A stretch of DNA of 64,000 bases from assembly GCF_019697375.1 (NCBI RefSeq), contig NZ_JAHCDI010000003.1:744001-808000 (forward strand), read 5' to 3'. The translations under genes were made by a program, and so were the position numbers. Under the pieces are notes generated by a model. The model was not told where the DNA came from. It saw only the letters and a program-made list of their open reading frames with translations, and did no database searches. The stretch comes from Micromonospora tarapacensis. Lineage in GTDB: Bacteria; Actinomycetota; Actinomycetes; Mycobacteriales; Micromonosporaceae. How positions within the stretch are numbered: the stretch's first letter is position 1; every line of letters starts with the position of its first letter. Shown here piece by piece: positions 25,969 to 35,426 of this stretch.

Positions 25969-27660
25969 ATGGCAGTCAGCGAGATTCCGGCCCGCCCCGC
26001 GCGGGCGCCCCGACGTCCCCGTGGCGAGGGCCAGTGGGCGCTCGGGCACCGGGAGCCACTCAACCCCAACGAGCGGATCAAGAAGGACGACGACCCGCTC
26101 AACGTGCGGGACCGGATCGAGAACATCTACGCCCATCGTGGGTTCGCCTCGATCGACCCGCAGGATCTGCGCGGCCGGTTCCGCTGGTGGGGCCTCTACA
26201 CCCAGCGCAAGGCGGGCATCGACGGTGGGCGTACCGCCGTGCTGGAACCGCACGAGCTGGAAGACGAGTACTTCATGCTGCGGGTGCGCGTCGACGGCGG
26301 CCAGCTCGACCTGGCGCAGCTGCGGACGATCGCCGAGATCTCCCGGGAGTTCGCCCGGGACACCGCCGACATCACCGACCGGCAGAACATCCAGTACCAC
26401 TGGATCCGGGTCGAGGACATGCCGGAGATCTGGCGGCGGCTGGAGTCCGTCGGCCTGCAGACCACCGAGGCGTGCGGCGACTGCCCCCGCATCGTGCTGG
26501 GCAGCCCGGTGGCCGGGGTGGCCGCGGCCGAGCTGGTCGACCCCACCTCCGCGATCGACGAGATCGTCCGGCGGTACGTCGGCGACAAGCAGTACTCCAA
26601 CCTGCCCCGCAAGTTCAAGTCCTCGATCTCGTGGCTGGTGGACACCCCGTACGAGGCGAACGACATCTCCTTCCTGGGTGTCGATCATCCGGAGCACGGC
26701 CCGGGATTCGACCTGTGGGTCGGCGGCGGCCTGTCCACCAACCCGATGCTGGCCCAGCGGCTCGGCGTCTGGGTGCCGCTGGCCGAGGTGCCGGACGTCT
26801 GGGCCGGTGTGGTCGGCATCTTCCGCGACTACGGCTACCGCCGGCTACGCCACCGGGCCCGGCTGAAGTTCCTGCTCGCCGACTGGGGTGTGGTTAAGTT
26901 CCGCGAGGTGCTGGAGAAGGAGTACCTGGGCCGGACGCTGCTCGACGGGCCCGCCCCGGAGCTGCCGGACAAGCCGATCGACCACATCGGCGTGCACGTC
27001 CAGCGGGACGGCCGCAACTACGTCGGCGCCGCCCCGGTGGTCGGGCGGGTCTCCGGCACCCAGCTCGCCCAGCTGGCGGACGTGGTCGAGGCGCACGGCA
27101 GCGACCGGGTGCGGCTCACCCCGTACCAGAAGCTGCTGGTGCTCGACGTGCCGCCGGAGCGGACGGAGTCGCTGGTCGACGGGCTGCGCGGGATCGGCCT
27201 GGAGGCCCGACCGTCGGCCTGGCGGCGCGGCACGATGGCCTGCACCGGCATCGAGTACTGCAAGCTCGCCATCGTCGAGACCAAGGCGCGTGGCGAGGAG
27301 CTGGTGGCGCGGCTGGAGCAGCGGCTGCGCGACTTCGACGCGGACATCTCCATCCACATCAACGGCTGCCCGAACGCCTGCGCCCGCACCCAGGTGGCCG
27401 ACATCGGCCTCAAGGGTCAGCTGGTCACCGGGCCGGACGGCCGTCAGGTGGAGGGCTTCCAGGTGCACCTCGGCGGCGGGCTCGGCATGGCCGAGGGCCG
27501 CACCGCCGGCTTCGGCCGCAAGCTGCGCGGCCTGAAGACGACCGCCGAGGAGCTTCCCGAGTACGTCGAGCGGCTGGCGTCGCGCTACCTGGCCGGCCGG
27601 ACCGCGGGCGAGACGTTCGCCAACTGGGTGATCAGGGTCGACGAGGAGGAACTGCGGTGA
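25969..27660 (+). CDS. Ferredoxin-dependent sulfite/nitrite reductase
   Basis: 563 residues. A siroheme- and [4Fe-4S]-containing reductase that makes sulfide from sulfite (or ammonia from nitrite). The cluster ligands are Cys-x5-Cys in ACTGIEYC and Cys-x3-Cys in HINGCPNACARTQ. Two ferredoxin-like half domains precede each core. APS reductase and a sirohydrochlorin chelatase downstream and a cysteine leader upstream argue for sulfite as substrate. ATG 25969 with CGGAGG upstream. Confidence 0.92.
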   Translation: MAVSEIPARPARAPRRPRGEGQWALGHREPLNPNERIKKDDDPLNVRDRIENIYAHRGFASIDPQDLRGRFRWWGLYTQRKAGIDGGRTAVLEPHELEDEYFMLRVRVDGGQLDLAQLRTIAEISREFARDTADITDRQNIQYHWIRVEDMPEIWRRLESVGLQTTEACGDCPRIVLGSPVAGVAAAELVDPTSAIDEIVRRYVGDKQYSNLPRKFKSSISWLVDTPYEANDISFLGVDHPEHGPGFDLWVGGGLSTNPMLAQRLGVWVPLAEVPDVWAGVVGIFRDYGYRRLRHRARLKFLLADWGVVKFREVLEKEYLGRTLLDGPAPELPDKPIDHIGVHVQRDGRNYVGAAPVVGRVSGTQLAQLADVVEAHGSDRVRLTPYQKLLVLDVPPERTESLVDGLRGIGLEARPSAWRRGTMACTGIEYCKLAIVETKARGEELVARLEQRLRDFDADISIHINGCPNACARTQVADIGLKGQLVTGPDGRQVEGFQVHLGGGLGMAEGRTAGFGRKLRGLKTTAEELPEYVERLASRYLAGRTAGETFANWVIRVDEEELR

Positions 27661-27736
27661 GCGAGCGCAGCGAACGAACTGGTCAGCTCAGTGGTGTGGC
27701 GCCTCGTCGCGGCGCCGGGCGAAGCGAGGCGGCGCG
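27661..27736 (+). repeat. Repeat-like palindromic spacer in the sulfur operon
   Basis: The 76 bases between the reductase and the zinc-ribbon gene contain GAGCGAGCGCAGCGAACGAA and then GCGCCTCG...CGAGGCGGCGC, which can form a hairpin. I believe similar GAGCGAGCGCAGCGA motifs recur between genes in Micromonospora, but I cannot search here. Confidence 0.35.
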
Positions 27737-27895
27737 ATGAGTGAGACGCGTTCCGCACCGCTGTACTGCCCGTACTGCGGTGAGGAGGATCTGCGGCCGA
27801 ATGAGACCGGGCACGGCGCGTGGGAGTGCCACGCCTGCGCGCGGGTGTTCACGGTCCGCTTCAACGGCCTGCTCTCCCGGAGGGCCGGCCGGTGA
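27737..27895 (+). CDS. Small zinc-ribbon protein between sulfite and APS reductase
   Basis: 52 residues. Two CxxC knuckles (YCPYCGEED and WECHACARVF) form a zinc ribbon; a basic end RRAGR follows. The gene overlaps the GTG start of the APS reductase (GTGA), so it is a true operon member. Short proteins of this type occur at the same place in other actinobacterial sulfate operons. Function unknown; a link to metal or redox handling in sulfate reduction is only an inference. Confidence 0.8.
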   Translation: MSETRSAPLYCPYCGEEDLRPNETGHGAWECHACARVFTVRFNGLLSRRAGR

Positions 27896-28656
27896 GCGCC
27901 CTGGTCTCCGCCGCCGGTCTCGGCCTGGTCGGCGCCGGCGCCCCGGCTCCGGCCGACCCGGCGCGGCGTGGCCCGGACGAGCTGCGTGAGCTGGCCGAGC
28001 GGGCTGGCCGGGAGCTGGAGGGCGCGCCCGCGCCGGAGATCGCCCGGTGGGCCGCGGAAACCTTCGGTGACCGGTTCTGCGTGACCAGCTCGATGGCCGA
28101 CGGGGTGCTCGCGCACCTGGCCTCCCGGGTGGCCCCGGGGGTGGACGTGGTCTTCCTCGACACCGGCCTGCACTTTCCGGAGACGCTGGCGGTCCGCGAC
28201 GAGGTGGCCCGCACGTTGCCGGTGAACGTCCGGTCCGTCCGGCCGCGACTCACCGTGGGTCAGCAGGACGGTGAGTACGGGCCACGGCTGTTCAACAAGT
28301 CCCCGGACGAATGCTGCCAGTTGCGCAAGGTGGAGCCGCTGGAGCGGGCGCTGGCCGGTTACGACGCGTGGGCCGCCGGCCTGCGTCGCGACGAGTCACC
28401 GACCCGCGCCAACACTCCGGTGGTGACGTTCGACGCCCGCCGGGGCAAGGTGAAGGTCAATCCGATCGCGGCCTGGACGCAGCGTGACGTCGACGCGTAC
28501 ATCGCCCGGTGGAACGTGCCCGTGAACGAGTTGTTCCGGCGCGGCTACGGCTCGATCGGCTGCTGGCCGTGCACGCGGCGAACCAGGGCCGGCGAGGATC
28601 CACGAGCCGGCCGTTGGGCCATGTTCGAGAAGACCGAGTGCGGTCTGCACGTCTGA
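27892..28656 (+). CDS. cysH: Adenylyl-sulfate (APS) reductase
   Basis: 254 residues. It reduces activated sulfate to sulfite with thioredoxin. The PP-loop region (CVTSSMADGVLAHL) binds the nucleotide. The pair CC (ECCQLRKVEPL) plus CxxC (GCWPCTRR) are the ligands of a [4Fe-4S] cluster, which marks the APS-using bacterial form rather than the PAPS form. The C-terminal ECGLH holds the catalytic Cys. The start GTG 27892 overlaps the zinc-ribbon stop. Confidence 0.93.
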   Translation: MSALVSAAGLGLVGAGAPAPADPARRGPDELRELAERAGRELEGAPAPEIARWAAETFGDRFCVTSSMADGVLAHLASRVAPGVDVVFLDTGLHFPETLAVRDEVARTLPVNVRSVRPRLTVGQQDGEYGPRLFNKSPDECCQLRKVEPLERALAGYDAWAAGLRRDESPTRANTPVVTFDARRGKVKVNPIAAWTQRDVDAYIARWNVPVNELFRRGYGSIGCWPCTRRTRAGEDPRAGRWAMFEKTECGLHV

Positions 28657-29460
28657 CCGGCGCGACCGGGCCCGCCCGGCCCGGCGAACGCGGGCCGGGC
28701 GGGGACCCGCTGCTCCTGGTCGCCCACGGCAGCCGCGACCCACGGGCGGCCGACGCGACCAGGGCGCTGGCCCGCGCGGTCGCCGCTGCTCGCCCCGGTA
28801 CGCGGGTGCTGGCGAGTTGGCTCGACCACACCGAGCCCGGCCCGACGGAGGCGTTGCGCGGGTTGGCCGCGGCGGGACACTCCCGGGCGATCCTGGTGCC
28901 GTTGCTGCTGACCGCCGCGTACCACCGCCGGGTGGACATCCCGGCGGCGGTGGCGGCGGCCTGCCGGTCCGGCCCGCCGATCCGGGTGCGCGTCAGCGAC
29001 GTGCTCGGCCCGGTGGGCACCGAGGTGGATCCGGCGTTGCTTGCCGGGTTGCGGCGGCGGCTGGCCGAGGTGGAGCCGGGCCGGTTCGACGCTCTGGTAC
29101 TGGCCGCCGCGGGGACCCGTGACGCCGGCGCACGGGGGTCCGTCGGTCGGGTGGCCGGCGCACTCGGCAGCGCCCTGGGCACCCCGACCCGCGTGTCGTA
29201 CGCGTCGGCGGCGCCCCCGGCGTCGGTGCCGCGGTGGCGCGACTGCGGGCGCGTGGTGCGCGGCGGGTGGCGGTGGCCGCGTACTTCCTGGCGCCCGGGT
29301 TGTTCCACGACACGGTGGTGGCGGCGGCGCGGAGGCCGGCGCGGTGGCGGTGGCGGCCCCGCTGACGGACGCGCCGGAACTGGTCGACCTGGTGCTGCGC
29401 CGGGTGGACGCGCAGCCGCGTGCGGGCGGCCGGGACGCCGAGCCGGGGCGCGTCGGGTGA
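28638..29460 (+). CDS. Sirohydrochlorin chelatase, CbiX type (two apparent frameshifts)
   Basis: It inserts iron (for siroheme) or cobalt into sirohydrochlorin, which suits the sulfite reductase in the same operon. The N-terminal metal-binding motif is LLLVAHGSRDPRAADATRAL. From GTG 28638 (overlapping cysH) the frame is right up to SYASAAP. One base missing at the C5 run 29214-29218 throws it off; the middle (RVAVAAYFLAPGLFHDTVVA) is in a second frame. A second missing base near 29329-29336 leads to the end AVAVAAPLTDAPELVDLVLR in a third frame. Restoring both gives one protein of about 275 residues. Confidence 0.8.
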
Positions 29461-29484
29461 CGGCCGGTGGCAACGGGCAGCAGA

Positions 29485-29515
29485 ACGCCCCGGCGGGCTG
29501 AGCCGGCCGGGGCGT
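29485..29515. terminator. Bidirectional terminator between cbiX-like gene and whiB1
   Basis: A 10-bp stem, ACGCCCCGGC (29485-29494) with GCCGGGGCGT (29506-29515), has an 11-base loop. It lies between convergent genes. Confidence 0.65.
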
Positions 29516-29539
29516 GTCGCTTCGTGCGGGTGTGATGGG

Positions 29540-29797
29540 TCAGGCGGAGTGAGCGCGCAGCACCCGGAGGCCGCCGCGCCGCTTGACAGCGCGCCGTTCC
29601 TCCTCGCTCATCCCGCCCCAGACGCCAGCGTCCTGACCGGACTCCAGCGCCCACTGCAGGCACTGGTCGGTCACGGAGCAGCGCCGGCAGACGGCCTTGG
29701 CCTGCTCGACCTGCAGGAGAGCCGGACCGGACGTCCCGATCGGGAAGAACAGCTCCGGGTCCTCGTCGCGGCAGACAGCATGGTGACGCCAGTCCAT
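29540..29797 (-). CDS. whiB1: WhiB1-type iron-sulfur regulator
   Basis: 85 residues. Cys9, Cys37, Cys40 and Cys46 hold a [4Fe-4S] cluster that reacts with nitric oxide in the mycobacterial homologue; GVWGGM (58-63) and a KRR motif follow. MDWRHHAVCRDEDPELFFP is nearly the WhiB1/WblE consensus. ATG 29797 has GAGGAG upstream. WhiB1 binds the primary sigma factor and is essential in Mycobacterium. A 447-base leader/promoter region with a CRP-like site suggests complex control. Confidence 0.93.
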   Translation of the reverse strand: MDWRHHAVCRDEDPELFFPIGTSGPALLQVEQAKAVCRRCSVTDQCLQWALESGQDAGVWGGMSEEERRAVKRRGGLRVLRAHSA

Positions 29798-30244
29798 GGC
29801 GGCAACACTCCTCATTCTGGATGGGTGGCAGATGTTGCTTGTTGGTGCTTTCCCTATATGCATCCGCAGTGCCGACGGTGACGGTTAGCGTCCGCCAATT
29901 CGGCAGTGCGTGAGCAGGCTGGTGTCCCGGGGGGACCTGCTGGAACAGCTCAACCTGCCGAGCATATCCAGGCAATGTCCCGGTAACTCAAGTTTGCTTG
30001 TGAATACTTTCACGAACTCACGCGATGTCAAGGGTGACGCTCGGAAAAACTCCGGACGGTGAGCAAGCCCACAACCCATTTGTCCCGGTTCCAGATCACT
30101 CCGGCTACCCGGCGTATCACAGTCGAGGATCAATATAGTACAGTCCGCCGCGCATTGCTGACATTTCCGGCATCAGTCCCGAGTGTCGCAGTCGTTGCGC
30201 ATCGGGGGTCGCGCCGACCAGCTCCGCCCGGTGGTACCGGAGAC
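29798..30244 (-). promoter_or_regulatory. Long AT-richer upstream region of whiB1
   Basis: No credible gene lies here. On the whiB1 strand there is a perfect -35 TTGACA at 30031-30026 with a weak -10 about 17-19 bases on. A second AT-rich patch (TACTATATT) lies near 30130-30141. CATATAGGG, about 60-70 bases before the ATG, could be another -10. The CRP-like palindrome overlaps the first promoter. Confidence 0.55.
29999..30014. promoter_or_regulatory. CRP-like binding site
   Basis: TGTGA-ATACTT-TCACG at 29999-30014 differs at one base from the TGTGA-N6-TCACA consensus. It lies about 200 bases before the whiB1 ATG and just downstream of a TTGACA box on the same strand. Confidence 0.55.
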
Positions 30245-31189
30245 CTAACAGATTACTCTGAGTGCGGCGGGAACGGAGGTGAATCTAACTTTTTCCCGCT
30301 CGCCAAGATAGTCGCCGTCGAGCTGGAATGCCTGAGGACGGCTCGCGACCAGCGAGAACTCGGCCACATCGTGCAGGCGCAGCACCTGACGGCCACGAGG
30401 ATCGGGCGTCGGCGAGAAGAATTGCGTGACGGTCCGTGTCGTACTGGCAACGCCTAGCTGGCGCAGCGCCAGCACGTCCAGCCCGAGATCGAACGACGCC
30501 TCCGGGTTCGGGTTGACCTCCCGGTCCCCGACGTACGTCCACGGTGCGGTGTTCTGCACGATGATCGTGGCCAACTCGCCCTCGTTCGCCTCGCCCGGCC
30601 GCTCCAACTGGATCGCCGGGTGCCGCCGCTCGTCGCCCAGTAGCAACTGGGTGGTGAAGGCGCGAAAGTAGAGCGAGGGGGAGGAGACCCGCCCCCGGCG
30701 GCGAGCCTCCTCGACCCGGTGGATCACTGCGGCGTCGAGCCCGAAACCGCCGCAGAAGGTGAAGTAGCGGTCGTCGGCCCGACCGAGTCCGATCGTCCGG
30801 TACCGGCCCAACCGGAGACCCTCCAAAATCATGCTGGTGCCCTCCGGCCACTCCCGGGGCAGGCCCAGGGCCCGGGCGAAGACGTTGGTGGAGCCGCCCG
30901 GCACGGTGGCCAGGGCCGGCAACCGCTCGGCGGTCGGCTCGGCACCGCCGGCGCTGGCCGCCGTCATCAGCCCGTTGACCACCTCGTTGACCGTGCCGTC
31001 GCCACCGAGGGTGACCACCGCGTCGACACCCTCCTCGGCGGCCTCCCGAGCGAGCGTGGTGGCGTGACCACGCTGGCGGGTGTAGCGCACGGATAGATCG
31101 ACCTCGCTGCGCAGCGCACGGACCAGCACGTCCCGCGCGCGTTCGCTGGTGGTGGTGGCCTTCGGATTGACCAGCAGGACGGCCCGCAT
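30245..31189 (-). CDS. Diacylglycerol kinase-like lipid kinase
   Basis: 314 residues of the DagK/YegS family. The nucleotide loop is LGGDGTVNEVVNGL and the second motif is PGGSTNVFARALGLP. The C-terminal beta-sandwich ends with FQLDGDYLGEREKVRF. It phosphorylates a lipid such as diacylglycerol at the membrane surface; the exact lipid is not certain. I chose ATG 31189 (MRAVLLVNPKAT), since the frame upstream is not conserved. It is divergent from a small membrane protein gene with 42 bases between. Confidence 0.9.
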   Translation of the reverse strand: MRAVLLVNPKATTTSERARDVLVRALRSEVDLSVRYTRQRGHATTLAREAAEEGVDAVVTLGGDGTVNEVVNGLMTAASAGGAEPTAERLPALATVPGGSTNVFARALGLPREWPEGTSMILEGLRLGRYRTIGLGRADDRYFTFCGGFGLDAAVIHRVEEARRRGRVSSPSLYFRAFTTQLLLGDERRHPAIQLERPGEANEGELATIIVQNTAPWTYVGDREVNPNPEASFDLGLDVLALRQLGVASTTRTVTQFFSPTPDPRGRQVLRLHDVAEFSLVASRPQAFQLDGDYLGEREKVRFTSVPAALRVIC

Positions 31190-31231
31190 GGCCGGCACTG
31201 TACTCCCGGGCGTCACGGGTATCGTGACCGC

Positions 31232-31621
31232 GTGACCATCGACTCCGACCCGACCCCCGTCACCCTCCGTTGGGCGGTCTGGCTGCTGCGGGGGCAGGCG
31301 GTCGCCGTCGGGCTTGTCGCCGGCTGGCTGGTCCTCGCGGATTTCACCGCCGACACCACCGATCTGACGTCGGCGCTGCTGGTCACCGCCTTCGCCATCG
31401 GCGCCGCGATCGTCCTCTGGGTGTTGGGCGGCGCGCTGCTGCGCCTCCGCGCCGGTGCCCGGGCACCGGCCATCGTGCTCCAACTCATGCTGCTGCCGAT
31501 CGGTTGGTTCATGATCCAGGGAGGCATCGGCTGGCTCGGCGTACCGCTGATCGCGCTCGGGCTCGGCGTCACCTGGTTGCTGGTGAGCCCACCCACCACC
31601 CGGGCTCTGGGCTTCGAGTGA
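31232..31621 (+). CDS. Four-helix membrane protein of unknown function
   Basis: 129 residues, GTG start, with four hydrophobic helices (about 13-37, 46-68, 77-95, 99-120) and short loops. It has no recognised domain. Proteins of this build next to lipid kinases or RsbW-like genes are common hypotheticals in actinobacteria. Confidence 0.7.
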   Translation: MTIDSDPTPVTLRWAVWLLRGQAVAVGLVAGWLVLADFTADTTDLTSALLVTAFAIGAAIVLWVLGGALLRLRAGARAPAIVLQLMLLPIGWFMIQGGIGWLGVPLIALGLGVTWLLVSPPTTRALGFE

Positions 31622-31634
31622 CCCGTGGCGGCGC

Positions 31635-32045
31635 TCACCAGCCGGAGGCGCGCCGGGTGAGCAGGGCGATGGTCGCCCGGCCGTCGACCGCGCTCGCCGT
31701 CGCCGACGTGGTCAGGGCGGTGAGCACCTTCCAGGCGAACGACGACTCCCCGGGCAGCTTGGCGCCCGGCCCGGTCGGCACGGTCACCTCGACGGTCAGT
31801 GCGTCCTCGTGCACCGAGAAGCGACAGTCGAGTTCGGCACCCCGCGCGGCGATGGCGAGCAACATGGCGCACGCCTCGTCGACCGCGATGCGCAGGTCCT
31901 CGATCTCGTCGAGGGCGAACTGGAGACGTGCCGCGAGGCCGGCGGTGGCGGTGCGGAGCACGCTCAGGTAGCCACCGTCCGCGGGCACGGTGAGGTGCAC
32001 GACATCGTCGTCGGTCGTCGGCTGGCCGGTCAGTTGAGTCACCAC
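31635..32045 (-). CDS. RsbW-type anti-sigma factor / serine kinase
   Basis: 136 residues. An HATPase-like regulator with the N-box region LRIAVDEACAMLLAIAARGA; the later nucleotide boxes are weak. It resembles the mycobacterial anti-SigF factor UsfX/RsbW. No sigma-factor gene lies downstream as it usually does (the neighbour is a convergent membrane protein), so the partner must be elsewhere. The start is GTG 32045 or the next GTG. Confidence 0.82.
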   Translation of the reverse strand: MVTQLTGQPTTDDDVVHLTVPADGGYLSVLRTATAGLAARLQFALDEIEDLRIAVDEACAMLLAIAARGAELDCRFSVHEDALTVEVTVPTGPGAKLPGESSFAWKVLTALTTSATASAVDGRATIALLTRRASGW

Positions 32046-32161
32046 TCATCCCCCCGGTCGGGGACTCTACCCGCTCAGGCGGCCGGGCGGTTCAGGATGG
32101 TCGGCGTGGCGGTCGGGGCGTCGCCTGGTCCGGGTCCGGGCGTGGTACCGAGGCGCCGGAA

Positions 32162-32200
32162 CGCGTGGGCGGCCGGTGCGTCGCACCGGCCGCCCACGCG
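32162..32200. terminator. Perfect 39-bp palindromic terminator after sodN
   Basis: Nineteen bases (32162-32180, CGCGTGGGCGGCCGGTGCG) pair exactly with 32182-32200 around a single T. It is 26 bases past the sodN stop. Confidence 0.85.
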
Positions 32201-32226
32201 ACGAGCCCGCCGTACGCGGGCGGGTG

Positions 32227-32631
32227 TCACGCCTGCTTGGTCTCCCAGAAGATCTTCGAGATCTCGTCGATCTTCTGCAGCAACTCGTCTGCCTTGGTCG
32301 GGTCGGTGGCACCCTTGGCGCCGGCCGCGCCGGCCATCTTGGTGGCCTCGTTGAAGAGCTGGTGCAGGTTCGGGTACTTCTCGAAGTGCGGCGGCTTGAA
32401 GTAGTCGGTCCACAGCACCCACAGGTGGTGCTTGACCAACTCGGCCCGCTGCTCCTTGATCAGGATGGCCCGGGTGCGGAACTCGGGGTCGGTGTTGGCC
32501 TGGTACTTCTCGCAGATCATTTTCACCGACTCGGCCTCGATCCGGGCCTGCGCCGGGTCGTAGACCCCGCAGGGCAGGTCACAGTGGGCGCTCGCGGTCA
32601 CGCGGGGCGTAAGGATGCGTGGAAGTCGCAT
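32227..32631 (-). CDS. sodN: Nickel superoxide dismutase precursor
   Basis: 134 residues. A 15-residue propeptide (MRLPRILTPRVTASA) precedes the mature start HCDLPCGVYDP, whose His1, Cys2 and Cys6 bind nickel. The rest is the four-helix bundle (AESVKMICEKY...LVKHHLWVLWTDYFKPPHFE). It removes superoxide as a hexamer in the cytoplasm. GGAGGA lies five bases before ATG 32631. The processing protease gene is divergent, 85 bases away. Confidence 0.95.
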   Translation of the reverse strand: MRLPRILTPRVTASAHCDLPCGVYDPAQARIEAESVKMICEKYQANTDPEFRTRAILIKEQRAELVKHHLWVLWTDYFKPPHFEKYPNLHQLFNEATKMAGAAGAKGATDPTKADELLQKIDEISKIFWETKQA

Positions 32632-32716
32632 CGGGATCCTCCATGGGAAGTTTGCGATGATCCAAGACGACATTACTCCTGGAGGGTGGTCCCCGAGGCC
32701 GCTGGAGGTGAAACCC

Positions 32717-33049
32717 GTGTCCGCGCCCCGGCTGCGGTGGCCCCTGTCGACCGTCCTGGTGACCGGCCCGTCCATGGCGCCGACGCTGCGCCACGGCGAC
32801 GCGGTGCTGGTGCGCCGTGGCGGCCGGGCGGTCCGGCCCGGCGACGTGGTGATCGCGGTCTTCCGCAGCCGCCCGGACCTGCTGGTGGTCAAGCGCGCGG
32901 TCCGTCCCGCCGCCGGCGGATGGTGGCTGTCCGGGGACAACGGCCTGGTCACCGACGACTCCCGGGCGTACGGCGAGGCCGACGTGCTGGGCCGGGTGGT
33001 GGCCCGCTACTGGCCCAGACCCGGTCGGGTACCGTCCCGGCGGTTATGA
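32717..33049 (+). CDS. sodX: SodX, nickel-SOD maturation protease
   Basis: 110 residues, a signal-peptidase-like S26 serine protease. Ser19 in TGPSMAP and Lys59 in VVKRAV form the dyad, and the GDN motif is at 73-75. It removes the SodN propeptide so that nickel can bind. I chose GTG 32717 because GGAGGT ends seven bases before it. An upstream ATG (32657) would add 20 residues of no clear meaning. There is no membrane anchor, in line with a cytoplasmic substrate. Confidence 0.92.
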   Translation: MSAPRLRWPLSTVLVTGPSMAPTLRHGDAVLVRRGGRAVRPGDVVIAVFRSRPDLLVVKRAVRPAAGGWWLSGDNGLVTDDSRAYGEADVLGRVVARYWPRPGRVPSRRL

Positions 33050-33190
33050 CCCTGCTCACATACTGGACCCCGGGGCGTGACTATGCTCGGAGGTGCCCGG
33101 GTGACCCCCCGCACCGCGCGCCGCCGCTCGCCCGCCTCACCGTGCGCCCCGACCGGTCGGTCCAGCTGCTCGACATCTCCTGGAGTCACC

Positions 33191-34369
<1,179 letters not shown>

Positions 34370-34377
34370 GCGGCGAG

Positions 34378-34421
34378 GAAGGGTCCCTTCTGGCCGGCTG
34401 GCGCATCGGAAGGGGCCCTTC
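34378..34421. terminator. Terminator after malic enzyme gene
   Basis: GAAGGGTCCCTTC (34378-34390) pairs with GAAGGGGCCCTTC (34409-34421), 13 bp with one G-U pair, followed by TT. Each arm is itself nearly palindromic. Confidence 0.75.
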
Positions 34422-34454
34422 TTAACGGCCGCTCAGCTTGTTACGGTGCGGATC

Positions 34455-35408
34455 ATGCGTGCCGCCTTCGCCACCCGTTTCGATGACGCCGACCCGCTCA
34501 CCGCGCTCACCGTCGGTGAGCGGCCTGAGCCGAGCCTGCCCGACGACGGCTGGGTGACGCTGCGCGTCACCGCCAGCTCGCTCAACCACCACGACCTCTG
34601 GTCGCTGCGTGGCGTCGGGCTCCGCGCCGAGCAACTGCCGATGATCCTCGGCTGCGATGCGGCCGGGGTGGACCCGGACGGCAACGAGGTGGTCGTCTAC
34701 CCGGTGGTGCCCACGCCCGGTGACCCGCGCGGGATGTCCATCCTGTCCGAGCACTTTCCCGGGACGCTGGCCGACCGGGTGGCCGTACCCCGGTCGAACC
34801 TGCTGCCGCTGCCGGCGGGCCTGGCGGCGAGCGACGCGGCCTGCCTGCCGACGGCCTGGCTGACCGCCTGGCGGATGCTCACCACCAAGGGCCGCGTCGA
34901 CGAGGCCGGGGCCGTCCTGGTCCAGGGTGCCGGGGGCGGCGTGGCCACCGCGGCCGTCGCGCTGGCCGCGGCCATGGGCAAGCGGGTGTACGCGACCAGC
35001 CGCGACGCCGCCAAGCGGGCCCGGATCGCCGAACTGGGCGCGACCGCCGTCGAACCCGGCGCGCGGCTGCCCGAACGGGTCGACGTGGTGATCGAGACAG
35101 TCGGCGCGGCCACCTTCGACCACTCGCTGAAGTCGGCCGCCCCCGGCGCCCGGATCGTGGTCTCCGGCGCGACGGCCGGGCACGAACCAAAGGTCAATCT
35201 GCGCCGGGTCTTCGCCATGCAGTTGGAGATCCTGGGCACCTCGATGGGCACCCCGGACGAGTTGACCGACCTGCTCGCCTTCTGCGCCGGGCGGGGGGTC
35301 CGCCCAGTGGTCGACAGCGTGGTGCCGTTCAGCCGGGTCGCCGACGCCTTCGCCCGCCTGCACTCCGGGGACGTCTTCGGCAAGGTCGTGGTCGACCACA
35401 CCGCCTGA
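34455..35408 (+). CDS. Zinc-type alcohol dehydrogenase / quinone oxidoreductase-like
   Basis: 317 residues of the medium-chain dehydrogenase family. The GroES-like N-terminal half contains LNHHDLWSLRGVG and the NAD(P)-binding loop is VQGAGGGVATAAVALAAAMG. The structural zinc cysteines are absent, as in quinone reductases and crotonyl-type reductases. ATG 34455 is preferred; GTG 34446 is possible. Substrate unknown. Confidence 0.88.
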   Translation: MRAAFATRFDDADPLTALTVGERPEPSLPDDGWVTLRVTASSLNHHDLWSLRGVGLRAEQLPMILGCDAAGVDPDGNEVVVYPVVPTPGDPRGMSILSEHFPGTLADRVAVPRSNLLPLPAGLAASDAACLPTAWLTAWRMLTTKGRVDEAGAVLVQGAGGGVATAAVALAAAMGKRVYATSRDAAKRARIAELGATAVEPGARLPERVDVVIETVGAATFDHSLKSAAPGARIVVSGATAGHEPKVNLRRVFAMQLEILGTSMGTPDELTDLLAFCAGRGVRPVVDSVVPFSRVADAFARLHSGDVFGKVVVDHTA

Positions 35409-35426
35409 GGCCCCGGCCCCGCCTCA
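35406..35426. terminator. Convergent palindrome containing both stop codons
   Basis: TGAGGC (35406-35411) pairs with GCCTCA (35421-35426). The TGA stops the forward gene and the TCA is the stop of the reverse gene. Confidence 0.45.

Noticed and set aside
32657..32716. Earlier ATG for SodX
   Set aside because: It would extend into the divergent promoter gap; GTG 32717 has a well-placed GGAGGT and fits the family start.
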